A DNA stretch of 64,000 nucleotides from Cycloclasticus sp. symbiont of Bathymodiolus heckerae (lineage in GTDB: Bacteria; Pseudomonadota; Gammaproteobacteria; Methylococcales; Cycloclasticaceae): assembly GCA_002101235.1 (NCBI GenBank), contig LWTL01000122.1:1-64000 (forward strand). The letters run 5' to 3'. Below the pieces are notes generated by a model. It searched no databases, was not told the DNA's origin, and was given only the letters and a program-made list of their open reading frames with translations. A program made the translations under genes and the position numbers. This document shows, in pieces, positions 1-8,839 of the stretch. The number at the start of each line of letters is the position of its first letter. The first letter of the stretch is position 1.

Positions 1-31
1 GGTTAAATGTTGGTCTGCTTCTTCTCATCAT
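1..31 (-). CDS. Start of an unidentified gene (runs off the left edge)
   Basis: Reading leftwards, ATG codons at 31-29 and 28-26 open a frame of ten codons (MMRRSRPTFN) that leaves the window without a stop. An AGGTGAG ribosome-binding site lies six to seven bases upstream. It begins about 60 bases after the stop of the truncated acyltransferase and has the same orientation, so it is probably in the same polysaccharide/LPS transcription unit. Too little is visible to assign a family. Confidence 0.4.
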   Translation of the reverse strand, partial: MMRRSRPTFN

Positions 32-90
32 GCGCTCACCTTTTTATCTTGAGATGAATAATATCACCTCTAATTAGGTGGCCAACTTAA

Positions 91-381
91 CTATGCCACT
101 ACAAGGGCCAGTAAAGTTATTGTGAGAACTATTAAGGCAGGAAGGATTCTTCGTGCTCTTGCAATATAGAACCTTGATAGCGAGAATGAGTTAGCCTCAA
201 GGTCTTTGACAATAATGGACGTCATTAAAAAACCAGAAATGACAAAGAATATATCAACACCAATGAAACCACCGTCGAGGCCGAATAGCTTAAAGTGGAA
301 AAGTAGAACAGCAACAACTGCCCAAGCCCTAAGGCCATTTATATCGTTACGAAATTTAACGCGAGATGATAAGTGGGCCAC
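91..381 (-). pseudogene. Truncated acyltransferase-3 (OafA/YrhL-type O-acyltransferase) remnant
   Basis: The 96-residue product has the N-terminus of the acyltransferase-3 membrane family, which acetylates sugars of LPS or other polysaccharides. The motif RNDINGLRAWAVVAVLLFHF, with the conserved Arg and His about ten residues apart, is followed by GGFIGVDIFFVISGFLM and the positively charged RARRILPAL segment. Three membrane helices are visible. Family members have about ten helices and at least 350 residues, so this one stops after roughly a quarter. No continuation is seen between the TAG at 91 and the next gene at 31. The start is GTG, with an AAGGA site overlapping the TAA of the upstream glycosyltransferase. 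It is probably non-functional. Confidence 0.7.
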
Positions 382-387
382 TGTTCC

Positions 388-1476
388 TTAAGCTCTTCTG
401 GTAATGAGTTCAAGCCACTTTTTTTGATAGCAAGGTTCGTCAAAGTTTTTAAGTAAACGCTTATGTAGTGCATTGCCTATATGCTCTCGTTCATATGAAG
501 TTAATTGAGCTTGCTCAATCATTTTTTGGCTCAATGAATGCGGGTAATTATTGGGCGCAACTAGCTCTCCTAGTTCCCCCAATACATATGGTATACCACC
601 TGTATGTGATGCAATAATGGGGAGCTTTGCAGCCATTGCTTCAAGAAGCACCATGCCAAAGCCTTCTTTCATAGAAGGGAGGACAAAAACATCGAAGGCT
701 TTAATATAATCGGCTGCATTATTGATATGCCCCGCCAGCGTTATGTTCTTTTGCAGATTGTTTGCAAATATATAATTTTCGAGTTCAGTGCGTGATCTGC
801 CTTCACCAATAATAACTAAATGGCAATTAGGTTGTATTTGAAGAACAGTTTCAAATGCTTTGATTAGATGTATGTGCCCTTTTAATGGAATGAGACGGCC
901 GATAGTTCCAAAGGTGAATGCATGTTTGTCTATGCCTATAATTGATCGACTTTGTTGTTTTGTTTTTAAGCTTCTTGTAATGGTAGCAACATTGATAGAG
1001 TTGTTGATAGCCGTGACTTTGTTAGAGCTTAGGCGAGAAAGATAGTTTGCAACAGCGCCAGAAACAGCTACAAATTGCCAACTTTTAGCCCCTAAAAGTT
1101 TTAATATAAGGCGCCTATAGTGGCGAGAAAAGTCGCCGAACCCGTGTATGACGGAAATGCAGATAGGCACGTTTAAAAATCTATTAATGATTAGCATTAA
1201 GTAAAGAGGTTTGAAGCGATGTGTAATGATCACGTCAAATTGTTCTTGGCGGCAGTACTTGAATATTTCCCAAAGAGCTTTGAGGCGAAGGCCTTGAGTT
1301 TCTTTTTTACTGAAATTGAAAAACTTAGTTGTAGGTGAAAAAGAGGGCGTACTTGTTGGGTTTAGGTACGCTGAAATGACTTTAAAGTCCCCGCCGGGAA
1401 AACTTTTTTCTATTGACTCGGCGATCTGTTGAACGCCAGGGGAGTCAGAGGGGAGGAGTTGAAGTATTTTTATCAT
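388..1476 (-). CDS. Glycosyltransferase family 4 protein
   Basis: The 362-residue product is a GT-B fold retaining glycosyltransferase, probably transferring a sugar to the LPS core or another surface glycan on the cytoplasmic face of the inner membrane. The N-terminal acceptor domain contains SVIHGFGDF and VAVSGAVANYL. The C-terminal donor-binding domain has IGRLIPLKGHIHLIKAF and the GT4 EX7E signature in KEGFGMVLLEAM. It lies downstream of msbA on the same strand, 62 bases away, and its stop abuts the acyltransferase remnant. In the Pseudomonas core cluster the comparable gene would be the GT4 wapH, but the donor and acceptor cannot be read from sequence. Confidence 0.8.
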   Translation of the reverse strand: MIKILQLLPSDSPGVQQIAESIEKSFPGGDFKVISAYLNPTSTPSFSPTTKFFNFSKKETQGLRLKALWEIFKYCRQEQFDVIITHRFKPLYLMLIINRFLNVPICISVIHGFGDFSRHYRRLILKLLGAKSWQFVAVSGAVANYLSRLSSNKVTAINNSINVATITRSLKTKQQSRSIIGIDKHAFTFGTIGRLIPLKGHIHLIKAFETVLQIQPNCHLVIIGEGRSRTELENYIFANNLQKNITLAGHINNAADYIKAFDVFVLPSMKEGFGMVLLEAMAAKLPIIASHTGGIPYVLGELGELVAPNNYPHSLSQKMIEQAQLTSYEREHIGNALHKRLLKNFDEPCYQKKWLELITRRA

Positions 1477-1538
1477 TAAGTCTGTATTCCTTTACATGTT
1501 TTTTTATGGCTGCGAGTTTCTTTATAGTTGGCTAGCGA

Positions 1539-3299
1539 TTAGCTTAAGGGGGCGGTTTTTTTAAACTGCGTACTATGTAAATGTGAGTAAATTTTGCCGT
1601 TAGACAGTAAACTTTGATGTGCCCCTTGTTCTATTATTTCTCCCTTTTCCATGACGAGAATAGTGTCAGCATTTTCAATGGTCGATAGCCTGTGGGCAAT
1701 GACTAGGGTTGTTCTGCCCTTCATTGCTACTTCAAGGGCTTCTTGTATTTTACTTTCTGACTCGGTGTCTAGTGCTGAAGTAGCTTCATCTAAAATAAGT
1801 AATGGTGCATCTTTTAATAGTGCGCGAGCAATGGCAAGGCGTTGTCTTTGACCACCAGAAAGTTTCAAGCCATTTTCACCGATTAATGTATCAAGTCCTT
1901 CTGGCAGCTCTTCAATAAACTCCATAGCGTGTGCTTTTGTTGCGGCTTCAATGACTTGCTCTCTGGAGAATGTGCCGAGGGAACCATAGGCTATGTTGCG
2001 TTCAATGGTGTCGTTAAAGAGGGTTACGTGCTGAGTAACAAGGGATATGTGGCTGCGTAGGTTGCTAAGCTCATAATCATTAATCTCGACACCATCCAAT
2101 AATATTTGGCCATCTTTGTGGTCGTAGAAACGAGGTATAAGGTTGGCTAGAGTGGTTTTCCCGCTGCCAGAGTGGCCGACTAATGCAATGGTTTGCCCTG
2201 CTTTAACAGTGAACGATATATTGTTAAGAACTTGTTTTTCAGTTCCTTTGTATTGATAGCAAAGGTTTTTAAATTCAATAGTACCTTTTGCGCGCTCAAT
2301 GCAGTGGTTGCCTGTGTTTTTTTCAGTATTTTCATCGAGAACTTCAAATATACTTTCAGCGGCTGCAATACCTTTTTGAATGGTGGCGTTAACCTCACTT
2401 AACTGCCTGATAGGTTTAGGGATAAGTCCGGCAGCGGTAATGTAGGCAATAAATTCACCGGTCGATGCGTTTTCCATTAAGAGTAAGGACAGGAATATAA
2501 GTGTGCCAAGCGCAATGCTAATAATTAATTGCAATACAGGTGTTTGAATGGCAGAGGTTTTAACCATTCGCATGGCTTGCTGGAAACTGTATTTACTGGC
2601 GTTATGGAAGCGTTCTTGCTCATACGCTTCGCCCCCAAAACTTTTTACTACACGGTTGCCAACGACCATTTCCGATGCAATGTGAGTTAGGTCGCCCATT
2701 GAGTTCTGTATTTTTTTACTGATACTGCGAAAGCGCTTAGTAGCGATTTTAACGACAATGCCAATTAATGGTGCGATAGCAATAAAAATGAATGATAGCT
2801 TCCAGTTCATGTAAAACAGGTAACCAAATAACCCGATAACGGTGAAACCTTCGCGAGCAATAACTTTGATAGCATCGGTTGCAGCGCCAGTGACTTGTTG
2901 GACATTGTAGGTGATGCGGGAGATTAAATGTCCTGAGTTATTATCATCAAAGAAATGGCTAGGTAGTAGCGTGTAGCGATCGAATAACTGGGTGCGCAAG
3001 GTGTGTACAACACTGTTTGAAACCAATGCGATAAAGTAACTGCCAAGAAAAGATCCCGCTCCTCGAACAATGACGATGCCAACGGTGGCTAGAGGTATCC
3101 AGTAAATAGCTTCGCGTTCGTTGGCGTTTAATGAATCGACCATGTACTTCATTAAAGCGGCAAACATGGGTTGTGTGGCTGCGAAAATCAAGAAGCCCAC
3201 CAAGCTAAGGCTGAATATTTTCCAATGCGGCTTAACGTAATCTAGAAGGCGAAGGTAGATATTTAAACTAGATGTTGAGGGTTCGTTAGCGTTTATCAC
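1539..3299 (-). CDS. msbA: Lipid A-core flippase MsbA (ABC transporter)
   Basis: The 586-residue half-transporter fuses an N-terminal six-helix ABC exporter domain (about residues 20-320) to a C-terminal ATPase. Visible motifs are Walker A (GHSGSGKTT, around residue 380), the Q-loop (LVTQHVTLFN), the ABC signature (LSGGQRQRLAIARALL), Walker B (PLLILDEATSALD) and the H-loop (IAHRLST). As a homodimer it flips lipid A-core from the inner to the outer leaflet of the inner membrane. The length matches E. coli MsbA (582). The start is GTG with only a weak GAA-rich site upstream. It is divergent from waaG, which supports an LPS role over a generic exporter. Confidence 0.92.
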   Translation of the reverse strand: MINANEPSTSSLNIYLRLLDYVKPHWKIFSLSLVGFLIFAATQPMFAALMKYMVDSLNANEREAIYWIPLATVGIVIVRGAGSFLGSYFIALVSNSVVHTLRTQLFDRYTLLPSHFFDDNNSGHLISRITYNVQQVTGAATDAIKVIAREGFTVIGLFGYLFYMNWKLSFIFIAIAPLIGIVVKIATKRFRSISKKIQNSMGDLTHIASEMVVGNRVVKSFGGEAYEQERFHNASKYSFQQAMRMVKTSAIQTPVLQLIISIALGTLIFLSLLLMENASTGEFIAYITAAGLIPKPIRQLSEVNATIQKGIAAAESIFEVLDENTEKNTGNHCIERAKGTIEFKNLCYQYKGTEKQVLNNISFTVKAGQTIALVGHSGSGKTTLANLIPRFYDHKDGQILLDGVEINDYELSNLRSHISLVTQHVTLFNDTIERNIAYGSLGTFSREQVIEAATKAHAMEFIEELPEGLDTLIGENGLKLSGGQRQRLAIARALLKDAPLLILDEATSALDTESESKIQEALEVAMKGRTTLVIAHRLSTIENADTILVMEKGEIIEQGAHQSLLSNGKIYSHLHSTQFKKTAPLS

Positions 3300-3413
3300 G
3301 GTTCTTTTTTTTCATTAAAGGGGTTATATTTTAACGCATGCTTGCGTATGAAGTTGATGGAATAAGGGTAAAATGAAAACTATTAACCCCTTGTTTTCAT
3401 GGTATTAAAACGT

Positions 3414-4532
3414 ATGCGTTTAGCTTTTGCTCTTTATAAATATTTTCCTTATGGCGGTTTGGCGCGAGACTTTGTACGTATTGCAAAGCTGTGTGTTGAA
3501 AAAGGGCACTCTGTTGACGTGTATGTAATGGAGTGGCAGGGCGATCTTATGCCTGACTTTAACGTGCACATATTGTCTGGTAAGGGTTGGAGTAATCATG
3601 CGAAAGTCGGCGACTTTCATCAGCGGTTAAATGAAAAGTTAACAGCAGAAAATTATGGCGTTGTTATTGGTTTTAATAAAATACCTGATGTGGACGTCTA
3701 CTATGCGGCAGATCCTTGTTATATCGACCGGTTTAAAAAGAAGTCCTTGTTGCAAACACTGAACCCACGATTTAGATTTTATGCGGCTGTTGAGCAGGCC
3801 GTTTTCGGCATTAAAAGTAAAACGCTATGTTTGATGATTTCCGATGTGCAAACCACATTGTTTAAAAAACACTATGAAATAACGGATGATAGATTGGTTA
3901 TGCTCCCGCCAGGGATCGATGCGGATAGGCGTAAACCAAAGAACGCTGCGGAAATACGAAAAAAATTCCGTGTAGAACACCAGTTTGATGAACAAGATTT
4001 ACTCATTTTAATGGTAGGGACAGGGTTTAAAACTAAAGGTGTGGACCGAGCCGTAAATGCCTTGGCATCATTGCCGAGTGGATTGCGGAATAAAACATAT
4101 TTAATTGTTGTGGGCGAAGACGACATTGCTTCGTACGAGCGATCGGCAGCTGAAAAAGGAGTCGCTGACCATGTTCTATTTATGGGAGGGCGTAGTGATG
4201 TGCCTGGCTTTTTATTAGGCTGCGATATGTTGTTGCATCCAGCAAGAAAAGATAATACGGGTACAGTAATTTTAGAAGCAATGGTGGCGGGATTGCCCAT
4301 GTTGGTGACAAGTGTCTGCGGGTATGCAAAACATGTGCTGAAATCGGGAGCGGGTGACGTATTAAGTGCGCCATTTTCTGAAGGTGAGTTAAATGAAAAG
4401 TTACAAACCATGCTGTCTTCCGACAAGAGTGAATGGGTAGCTAAGGCTTTGAAGTACGCAGATGAAGAGGATTTATACAGCATGCCAGAGAAAGCAGTAA
4501 AGGCGATAGAAAGCATGGCTGGGAGCCGGTAA
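3414..4532 (+). CDS. waaG: LPS core glucosyltransferase I (WaaG/RfaG)
   Basis: This GT4 enzyme adds the first hexose to HepII of the inner core. The N-terminus LAFALYKYFPYGGLARDF and the segments VVIGFNKIPDVDVYYAAD and MLPPGIDADRRKP follow E. coli WaaG closely. An upstream in-frame ATG at 3399 exists, but the ATG at 3414 aligns with the E. coli initiator, and neither has a strong ribosome-binding site. The donor-site motif reads KDNTGTVILEAM, so the first Glu of the usual EX7E pair is Asp. The gene ends one base before waaP, so the two are co-transcribed. Confidence 0.93.
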   Translation: MRLAFALYKYFPYGGLARDFVRIAKLCVEKGHSVDVYVMEWQGDLMPDFNVHILSGKGWSNHAKVGDFHQRLNEKLTAENYGVVIGFNKIPDVDVYYAADPCYIDRFKKKSLLQTLNPRFRFYAAVEQAVFGIKSKTLCLMISDVQTTLFKKHYEITDDRLVMLPPGIDADRRKPKNAAEIRKKFRVEHQFDEQDLLILMVGTGFKTKGVDRAVNALASLPSGLRNKTYLIVVGEDDIASYERSAAEKGVADHVLFMGGRSDVPGFLLGCDMLLHPARKDNTGTVILEAMVAGLPMLVTSVCGYAKHVLKSGAGDVLSAPFSEGELNEKLQTMLSSDKSEWVAKALKYADEEDLYSMPEKAVKAIESMAGSR

Positions 4533-4533
4533 T

Positions 4534-5340
4534 ATGCCAATTGAAATAGCAGAAGAATTTAAGTTAGCATGGGGTGAAAAGCCGCCATTGTTTGATGACT
4601 TAATGGCACTTGAGGGTGAAATGTACCGGCAAGTAGCGCGTCGCAAAACATTCAAATTTACGTTAAAGAATAAAGACTACTTTGCAAAAATTCATAAAGG
4701 TGTGGGTTGGGGTGAAATAGTTAAAAACCTTTTACAGGGACGCTTGCCAATTTTGGGGGCTGTAAATGAATACGAAGCCATTAATGCATTAACAAAGCTA
4801 GGTATTAAAACGATGACGCTAGCAGCGTACGGGCAACGAGGCGTTAACCTTGCTGAATTGGAATCGTTTGTTATTACTGAGTCTTTAGAACCAGCGCTTA
4901 GTTTGGAAGATTTATCGATAGATTGGGCGAGGAACAAGCCTGATTTAAAGCTAAAAAGAGCGTTAATAAAACGGGTTGCTACGATCACCCGCCAATTACA
5001 CGATAATGGTATTAACCATAGGGACTTGTATATTTGCCATTTCTTATTAAAAGAGTCTGATTTCGAATCTATTCAACAGGCAGAGAAATTGCCGTTGTAT
5101 TTGATTGATTTACATCGGGTGCAGATGCGTAAAGAGATACCGGAAAGATGGAGAGTTAAAGATTTAGCAGCATTATACTTTTCTAGTATGGGTATTGGCT
5201 TTACACAGCGAGATTTTTATCGTTTTATCCAAGTGTATTCAGGTAAAAGCTTAAATGAGGAACTTGAATTGAATGGAAGTCGTTGGGCTAATGTTTTTGC
5301 CAAAGGGCAAAAATTAAATTCAAAGCCAATAAAAGACTAA
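4534..5340 (+). CDS. waaP: LPS core heptose(I) kinase WaaP/RfaP
   Basis: The 268-residue protein has an atypical kinase fold and phosphorylates heptose I of the inner core, which stabilises the outer membrane through divalent cations. It carries the ATP-binding Lys (FAKIHKG, residue 52), the catalytic HRD loop (NHRDLYICHF, Asp164) and the metal-binding Asp in LIDLHR (about 192). E. coli WaaP has 265 residues and the same arrangement. It lies directly after waaG. Its TAA interlocks with the stop of the convergent downstream kinase gene (CTAA), so there is no space for a terminator between them. Confidence 0.93.
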   Translation: MPIEIAEEFKLAWGEKPPLFDDLMALEGEMYRQVARRKTFKFTLKNKDYFAKIHKGVGWGEIVKNLLQGRLPILGAVNEYEAINALTKLGIKTMTLAAYGQRGVNLAELESFVITESLEPALSLEDLSIDWARNKPDLKLKRALIKRVATITRQLHDNGINHRDLYICHFLLKESDFESIQQAEKLPLYLIDLHRVQMRKEIPERWRVKDLAALYFSSMGIGFTQRDFYRFIQVYSGKSLNEELELNGSRWANVFAKGQKLNSKPIKD

Positions 5341-6149
5341 CGGTTTTGTATTTTTGGCGGGCGTTTAGCTAAATGTTTTTGAATATCAAAAAACAATTTC
5401 CGAGCTTCCTTTTTAGTGGCAGACTTGCCTAGGTATAAATACAACATACGGTAAAGCTGGGAATATGAAAAAAAGCTCAGTGCTTTTCGAGAGAGGCCGC
5501 TTAGCTCTGCAACTTTTAGTCGATAATTAAAGAAACGGCGCTGAATGCCCCGTGGGCAATCTATCCATATGGGTGTTAGAACACCGTCTTTTTGCTGAAT
5601 TAAGATATTTCTCCACTTTAAATCCAAATGAAAAATACCTTCATTATGAGCAAGCCTTATTTGTGTAAATAACTTTTCGTTTAAGTCTTTAAGCATGACG
5701 CGCTGTTCGTTAGAAGGTGCTTTTAAAAGAGTGTTTTTGTAAAAGTCATCGAGCTGAGTTGTGTTTTTCAGCTCTTCGGTAACAATACATGCGGCTTCTA
5801 GTCGCCCAAAAGAACGAGTTTCGTACAGCGCTAAAGTGTTTAATGTAGGAATGCCTACTTCTTTGAAATGTTGATAGTTCAATAATTCATTGGCAGCCTT
5901 ACTGCGGCGCAGGAAGAATTCCCAAAGGTTCTTTTTATAGTGATAGCGCTTGAAGTAAATGCACTTATCCGCTAATTGAACTTTTAGACAGGTGGTTGTC
6001 CCGTTAGAAAGAACTTCTCCTTCATTAAAGGGTATCCAAGCGTCTGGGTTGCTTAGTCCAAGCTCATGCAAGAATTGCTTTGCTTCAGGTTTGATATTTA
6101 ATCGAGTGCCATGGAATATATATCGATATAATAAATTGCTAGATGACAT
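5337..6149 (-). CDS. Kdo/WaaP-family LPS kinase paralogue (active-site residues present)
   Basis: The 270-residue protein has the lipopolysaccharide kinase (Kdo/WaaP) fold. It keeps a plausible catalytic loop, FHLDLKWRNILI (His174, Asp176), a metal-binding Asp in IWIDCPRG and a Lys in IYFKRYHYKK. It resembles the extra heptose kinases (the wapP/wapQ group) that sit between waaP and the carbamoyltransferase in Pseudomonas, so it probably phosphorylates another inner-core sugar. It is transcribed against waaP and overlaps it by four bases. It is divergent from the next kinase-fold gene, with 28 bases between their starts. The exact substrate is not determinable. Confidence 0.8.
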   Translation of the reverse strand: MSSSNLLYRYIFHGTRLNIKPEAKQFLHELGLSNPDAWIPFNEGEVLSNGTTTCLKVQLADKCIYFKRYHYKKNLWEFFLRRSKAANELLNYQHFKEVGIPTLNTLALYETRSFGRLEAACIVTEELKNTTQLDDFYKNTLLKAPSNEQRVMLKDLNEKLFTQIRLAHNEGIFHLDLKWRNILIQQKDGVLTPIWIDCPRGIQRRFFNYRLKVAELSGLSRKALSFFSYSQLYRMLYLYLGKSATKKEARKLFFDIQKHLAKRPPKIQNR

Positions 6150-6177
6150 TCAATGTGTAGGTTGTTAAAGGAAGTAA

Positions 6178-6942
6178 ATGCATTATATAGCTGAAAAGTG
6201 GCGGGATATACTCGCTTTTAATAATTTAGATTCGCATGAAAAGATATGGGCCTTGCAAGCCGACTGGTTTGAAGAGCCTAATCATCGCCGTGGTGGTTGG
6301 AGTGGTGTTTCTCGCATAGAATTAAAGTTGCCAGAAGGTGGTGTTGTCGGGGTTTTTCTTAAACGCCAAGAAGATCATATTACGCGAACATTTGGAAGCC
6401 CAATTAAAGGGATACTTACGTTTGCGCGCGAGTTTGAGGTTATACGAGCCTTTAATAAGCATAAGGTTCCATCGTTGGATCTAATGGCATTTGACCAATG
6501 GGAAGAAAGCGGCCATCGTCGCGCGTTCATTATGACGGAGGAGCTAGCCGGTTATATTCCCCTATCGTCAGATGAATATCGTATAGGTGGTAAGTTCGTA
6601 GCAAGTACAGAAAGCAAGACGCAACTCTTTCTGAAAATCGCTGAGCTAATGGACATGATGCACCGGCATGATTTTCAGCATGGTTGCTTTTACCCCAAAC
6701 ATATTTTTGCAAAACAGTTGCCAGAAGGTGGCATCGACTTGCGCGTTATCGATTTAGAAAAAGTAAAAAAACGTATTTGTAAAGAGCGCTTGGTTTTTAG
6801 AGATTTAGATACGCTATTGCGACACTCTAGTAGTTGGAGTGTCGATGACAAGCTGGCCTTTTTTAAGATATATCAAGGTGAAGATGAGTTAAAAGCGGCA
6901 TCTAAAAAGCTTTGGAAGAAACTCTGTAATAGAAAAAAATAA
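6178..6942 (+). CDS. InaA/WapQ-like lipopolysaccharide kinase-family protein
   Basis: The 254-residue protein has the InaA-type hallmark EEPNHRRGGWSGVSRIEL, a nucleotide-binding Lys in VFLKRQEDH, TFAREFEVIRAF and a C-terminal VIDLEKVKKR. Where true kinases have HRD, it reads QHGCFYPKHIF (His168, Cys170), so the catalytic Asp is absent. From memory, E. coli InaA has the same HGC pattern, so this looks like a subfamily trait rather than decay. It is probably involved in inner-core modification next to waaP. Activity as a phosphotransferase is uncertain. Confidence 0.77.
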   Translation: MHYIAEKWRDILAFNNLDSHEKIWALQADWFEEPNHRRGGWSGVSRIELKLPEGGVVGVFLKRQEDHITRTFGSPIKGILTFAREFEVIRAFNKHKVPSLDLMAFDQWEESGHRRAFIMTEELAGYIPLSSDEYRIGGKFVASTESKTQLFLKIAELMDMMHRHDFQHGCFYPKHIFAKQLPEGGIDLRVIDLEKVKKRICKERLVFRDLDTLLRHSSSWSVDDKLAFFKIYQGEDELKAASKKLWKKLCNRKK

Positions 6943-7077
6943 CAAGGCAGATTTGGAAAGGTTGCTGTCTTCAAAAGCGAGTGATATAAAAAGCTAATTC
7001 AGTCTTTTTGAATCCTGTAAAATGCGGTGTTTAAGGCCATGTTTAAATGGCGTAATAGTTTATAAGAAAAGGTATTT

Positions 7078-8817
7078 ATGAAAGTTTTAGGCCTATCGGG
7101 TGCAGTAAGTCACGATGCTTCTGCCGCGCTATACATAGATGGAAAATTAGTTGCAGCAGTAGAAGAAGAACGTTTTTTACGGGATAAACATGCGAAAGGT
7201 AAGTTTCCGTATGAGTCTACAAAATTCTGCTTAGAAACAGCCGGTATTCGTCCAGACGAAATTGATGTTGTTGCTTTTCCTTATGCGAAAATAGGTTTAG
7301 AAAGCCCTGCTCGTTGGCATTATGCAAAGCGACATTGGTATGCACCGGATAGAGCGTTAATGGCTTTATTTAAGGGTAATCGCCGTTATGAACGTAACTT
7401 CCAAAGCGTGATGAAGATGCTGGATGATTTAGGTATTGGTTCGCAACGGGTTAAATTCGTCCCAGTTGAACATCACCTAGCGCATGCGAGTAGTGCGTAT
7501 CATTTAAGTGGATTCAAAGAGAAGACGGCCATTCTTGGTATTGATGGCAAAGGCGAATACGCAACGACATTCTTCGGTTACGGCGAGAACGGTAAAATTC
7601 ATAAGATAAAAGAATTTTATGACCCTGATTCACTCGGTGGTGTTTACGGTGCAATTACCGAGTTTTTAGGTTTTGAAATGCTCGATGGCGAATTCAAAGT
7701 GATGGGTATGGCGCCTTACGGTGATCCAAAACGTTTTGATTTCTCAAGACTGATTGATACCGATGGCAAAGATTTCCGTGTGAATACTCAGCTAGTAAAC
7801 TGCTTGGGGCTACGTCGTTATAAAGAAGATGGTAAAGGCTACTTCTTTAGCCCTAAATTGATTGACTGGTTAGGCCCAAAGCGTTCTGGCGATGAAATTG
7901 ACGATCCCTATATTGACTATGCGGCGAGTATTCAAGCATTGCTTGAAAAGGTTGCGCTGGGCTTAATTGATACCTACTTAGGCGATACGCTTAAAGAAAC
8001 AGGCAAGCTTTGTTATGCCGGTGGCGTGGCTCTAAATGTTAAATTGAATCAGCGTATTATTGCCCGCCCAGATGTTAAAGAATTGTTTGTACAACCAGCA
8101 GCCAGTGATGCGGGAACAGCCATTGGCGCAGCCAGTTATGCAGCGAGTGAGCTGGGTGACAGTATTGAGAAAATGGAGCATGTATATTTAGGCCCTAAAT
8201 ACAGCAATGAAGAATGTATACAGGCGTGTTTAGATCACCCGAATAAACCTGAATACGAGATATTGGAAAATACAACGGAATACACCGCCAAGCTATTGGC
8301 AGATGGTCATCCTATTTCATGGTTTCAAGGCCGGATGGAGTTTGGGCCGCGTGCATTAGGCAACCGCAGTATTATTGGTAACCCTAGCAGTAAAGGCGTT
8401 GCCGATAGAATTAATGCGCAAATTAAATACCGTGAGCGCTGGCGTCCATTTTGCCCAAGTATTTTAGATACTGTGGCAGAAGAAATTTTACAAACTGATC
8501 ATCCAAGCCCGTACATGACGTTTACTTTTGATGTGGCTGAAAGTTGGAAAAAACGTATTCCAGAAGTTGTGCATGAAGACGGCACAGCGCGTGCACAAAT
8601 TGTGACAGAGAAGACGAACCCTCGCTATTATTCTTTGATTAGCGAAGTTGAAAAGCTGACAGGAAATGCGGTGGTGTTGAATACATCGCTAAACCGCCGT
8701 GGTGAACCGATGGTGTGTTCACCTACGGATGCGCTTAATATGTTTTATGGTTCGGATTTGGAATATCTAGTGATGGAAGATGTTTTGGTCAAAAAGGTTA
8801 AAGCTGAATTGGGCTGA
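7078..8817 (+). CDS. NodU/CmcH-type carbamoyltransferase, probable LPS-core O-carbamoyltransferase (WapO-like)
   Basis: The 579-residue enzyme has the two-part architecture of O-carbamoyltransferases. The Kae1/ASKHA-like N-terminal part carries the metal-binding HHLAHASSAYH (around residue 130) and YAGGVALNVKLNQRI. The YrdC-like C-terminal part carries RMEFGPRALGNRSI (around 420) and YRERWRPFCPSIL. These enzymes make carbamoyl-adenylate from carbamoyl phosphate and ATP, then carbamoylate a hydroxyl. Lying between core kinase genes as in Pseudomonas (wapO, HepII carbamoylation), it most likely decorates the inner-core heptose. A 135-base gap with no clear promoter precedes it. Confidence 0.85.
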   Translation: MKVLGLSGAVSHDASAALYIDGKLVAAVEEERFLRDKHAKGKFPYESTKFCLETAGIRPDEIDVVAFPYAKIGLESPARWHYAKRHWYAPDRALMALFKGNRRYERNFQSVMKMLDDLGIGSQRVKFVPVEHHLAHASSAYHLSGFKEKTAILGIDGKGEYATTFFGYGENGKIHKIKEFYDPDSLGGVYGAITEFLGFEMLDGEFKVMGMAPYGDPKRFDFSRLIDTDGKDFRVNTQLVNCLGLRRYKEDGKGYFFSPKLIDWLGPKRSGDEIDDPYIDYAASIQALLEKVALGLIDTYLGDTLKETGKLCYAGGVALNVKLNQRIIARPDVKELFVQPAASDAGTAIGAASYAASELGDSIEKMEHVYLGPKYSNEECIQACLDHPNKPEYEILENTTEYTAKLLADGHPISWFQGRMEFGPRALGNRSIIGNPSSKGVADRINAQIKYRERWRPFCPSILDTVAEEILQTDHPSPYMTFTFDVAESWKKRIPEVVHEDGTARAQIVTEKTNPRYYSLISEVEKLTGNAVVLNTSLNRRGEPMVCSPTDALNMFYGSDLEYLVMEDVLVKKVKAELG

Positions 8818-8830
8818 GTTTTTTTCAGCC
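8812..8830. terminator. Possible hairpin between convergent carbamoyltransferase and kinase genes
   Basis: GGCTGA at 8812-8817 (overlapping the TGA stop) pairs with TCAGCC at 8825-8830 across a T-rich loop. The T run is in the loop rather than after the stem, so this is a weak terminator candidate for the plus strand. Confidence 0.25.
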
Positions 8831-8839
8831 AAATGAAAC

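Noticed and set aside
3872-4540. A 222-codon open frame antisense to waaG
   Set aside because: It overlaps a confident WaaG gene completely and has no recognisable motif.
6178-6942. Loss of the catalytic Asp as a sign of pseudogene decay
   Set aside because: The frame is intact and the HGC pattern, as I recall, is shared with E. coli InaA, so it looks like a subfamily trait.
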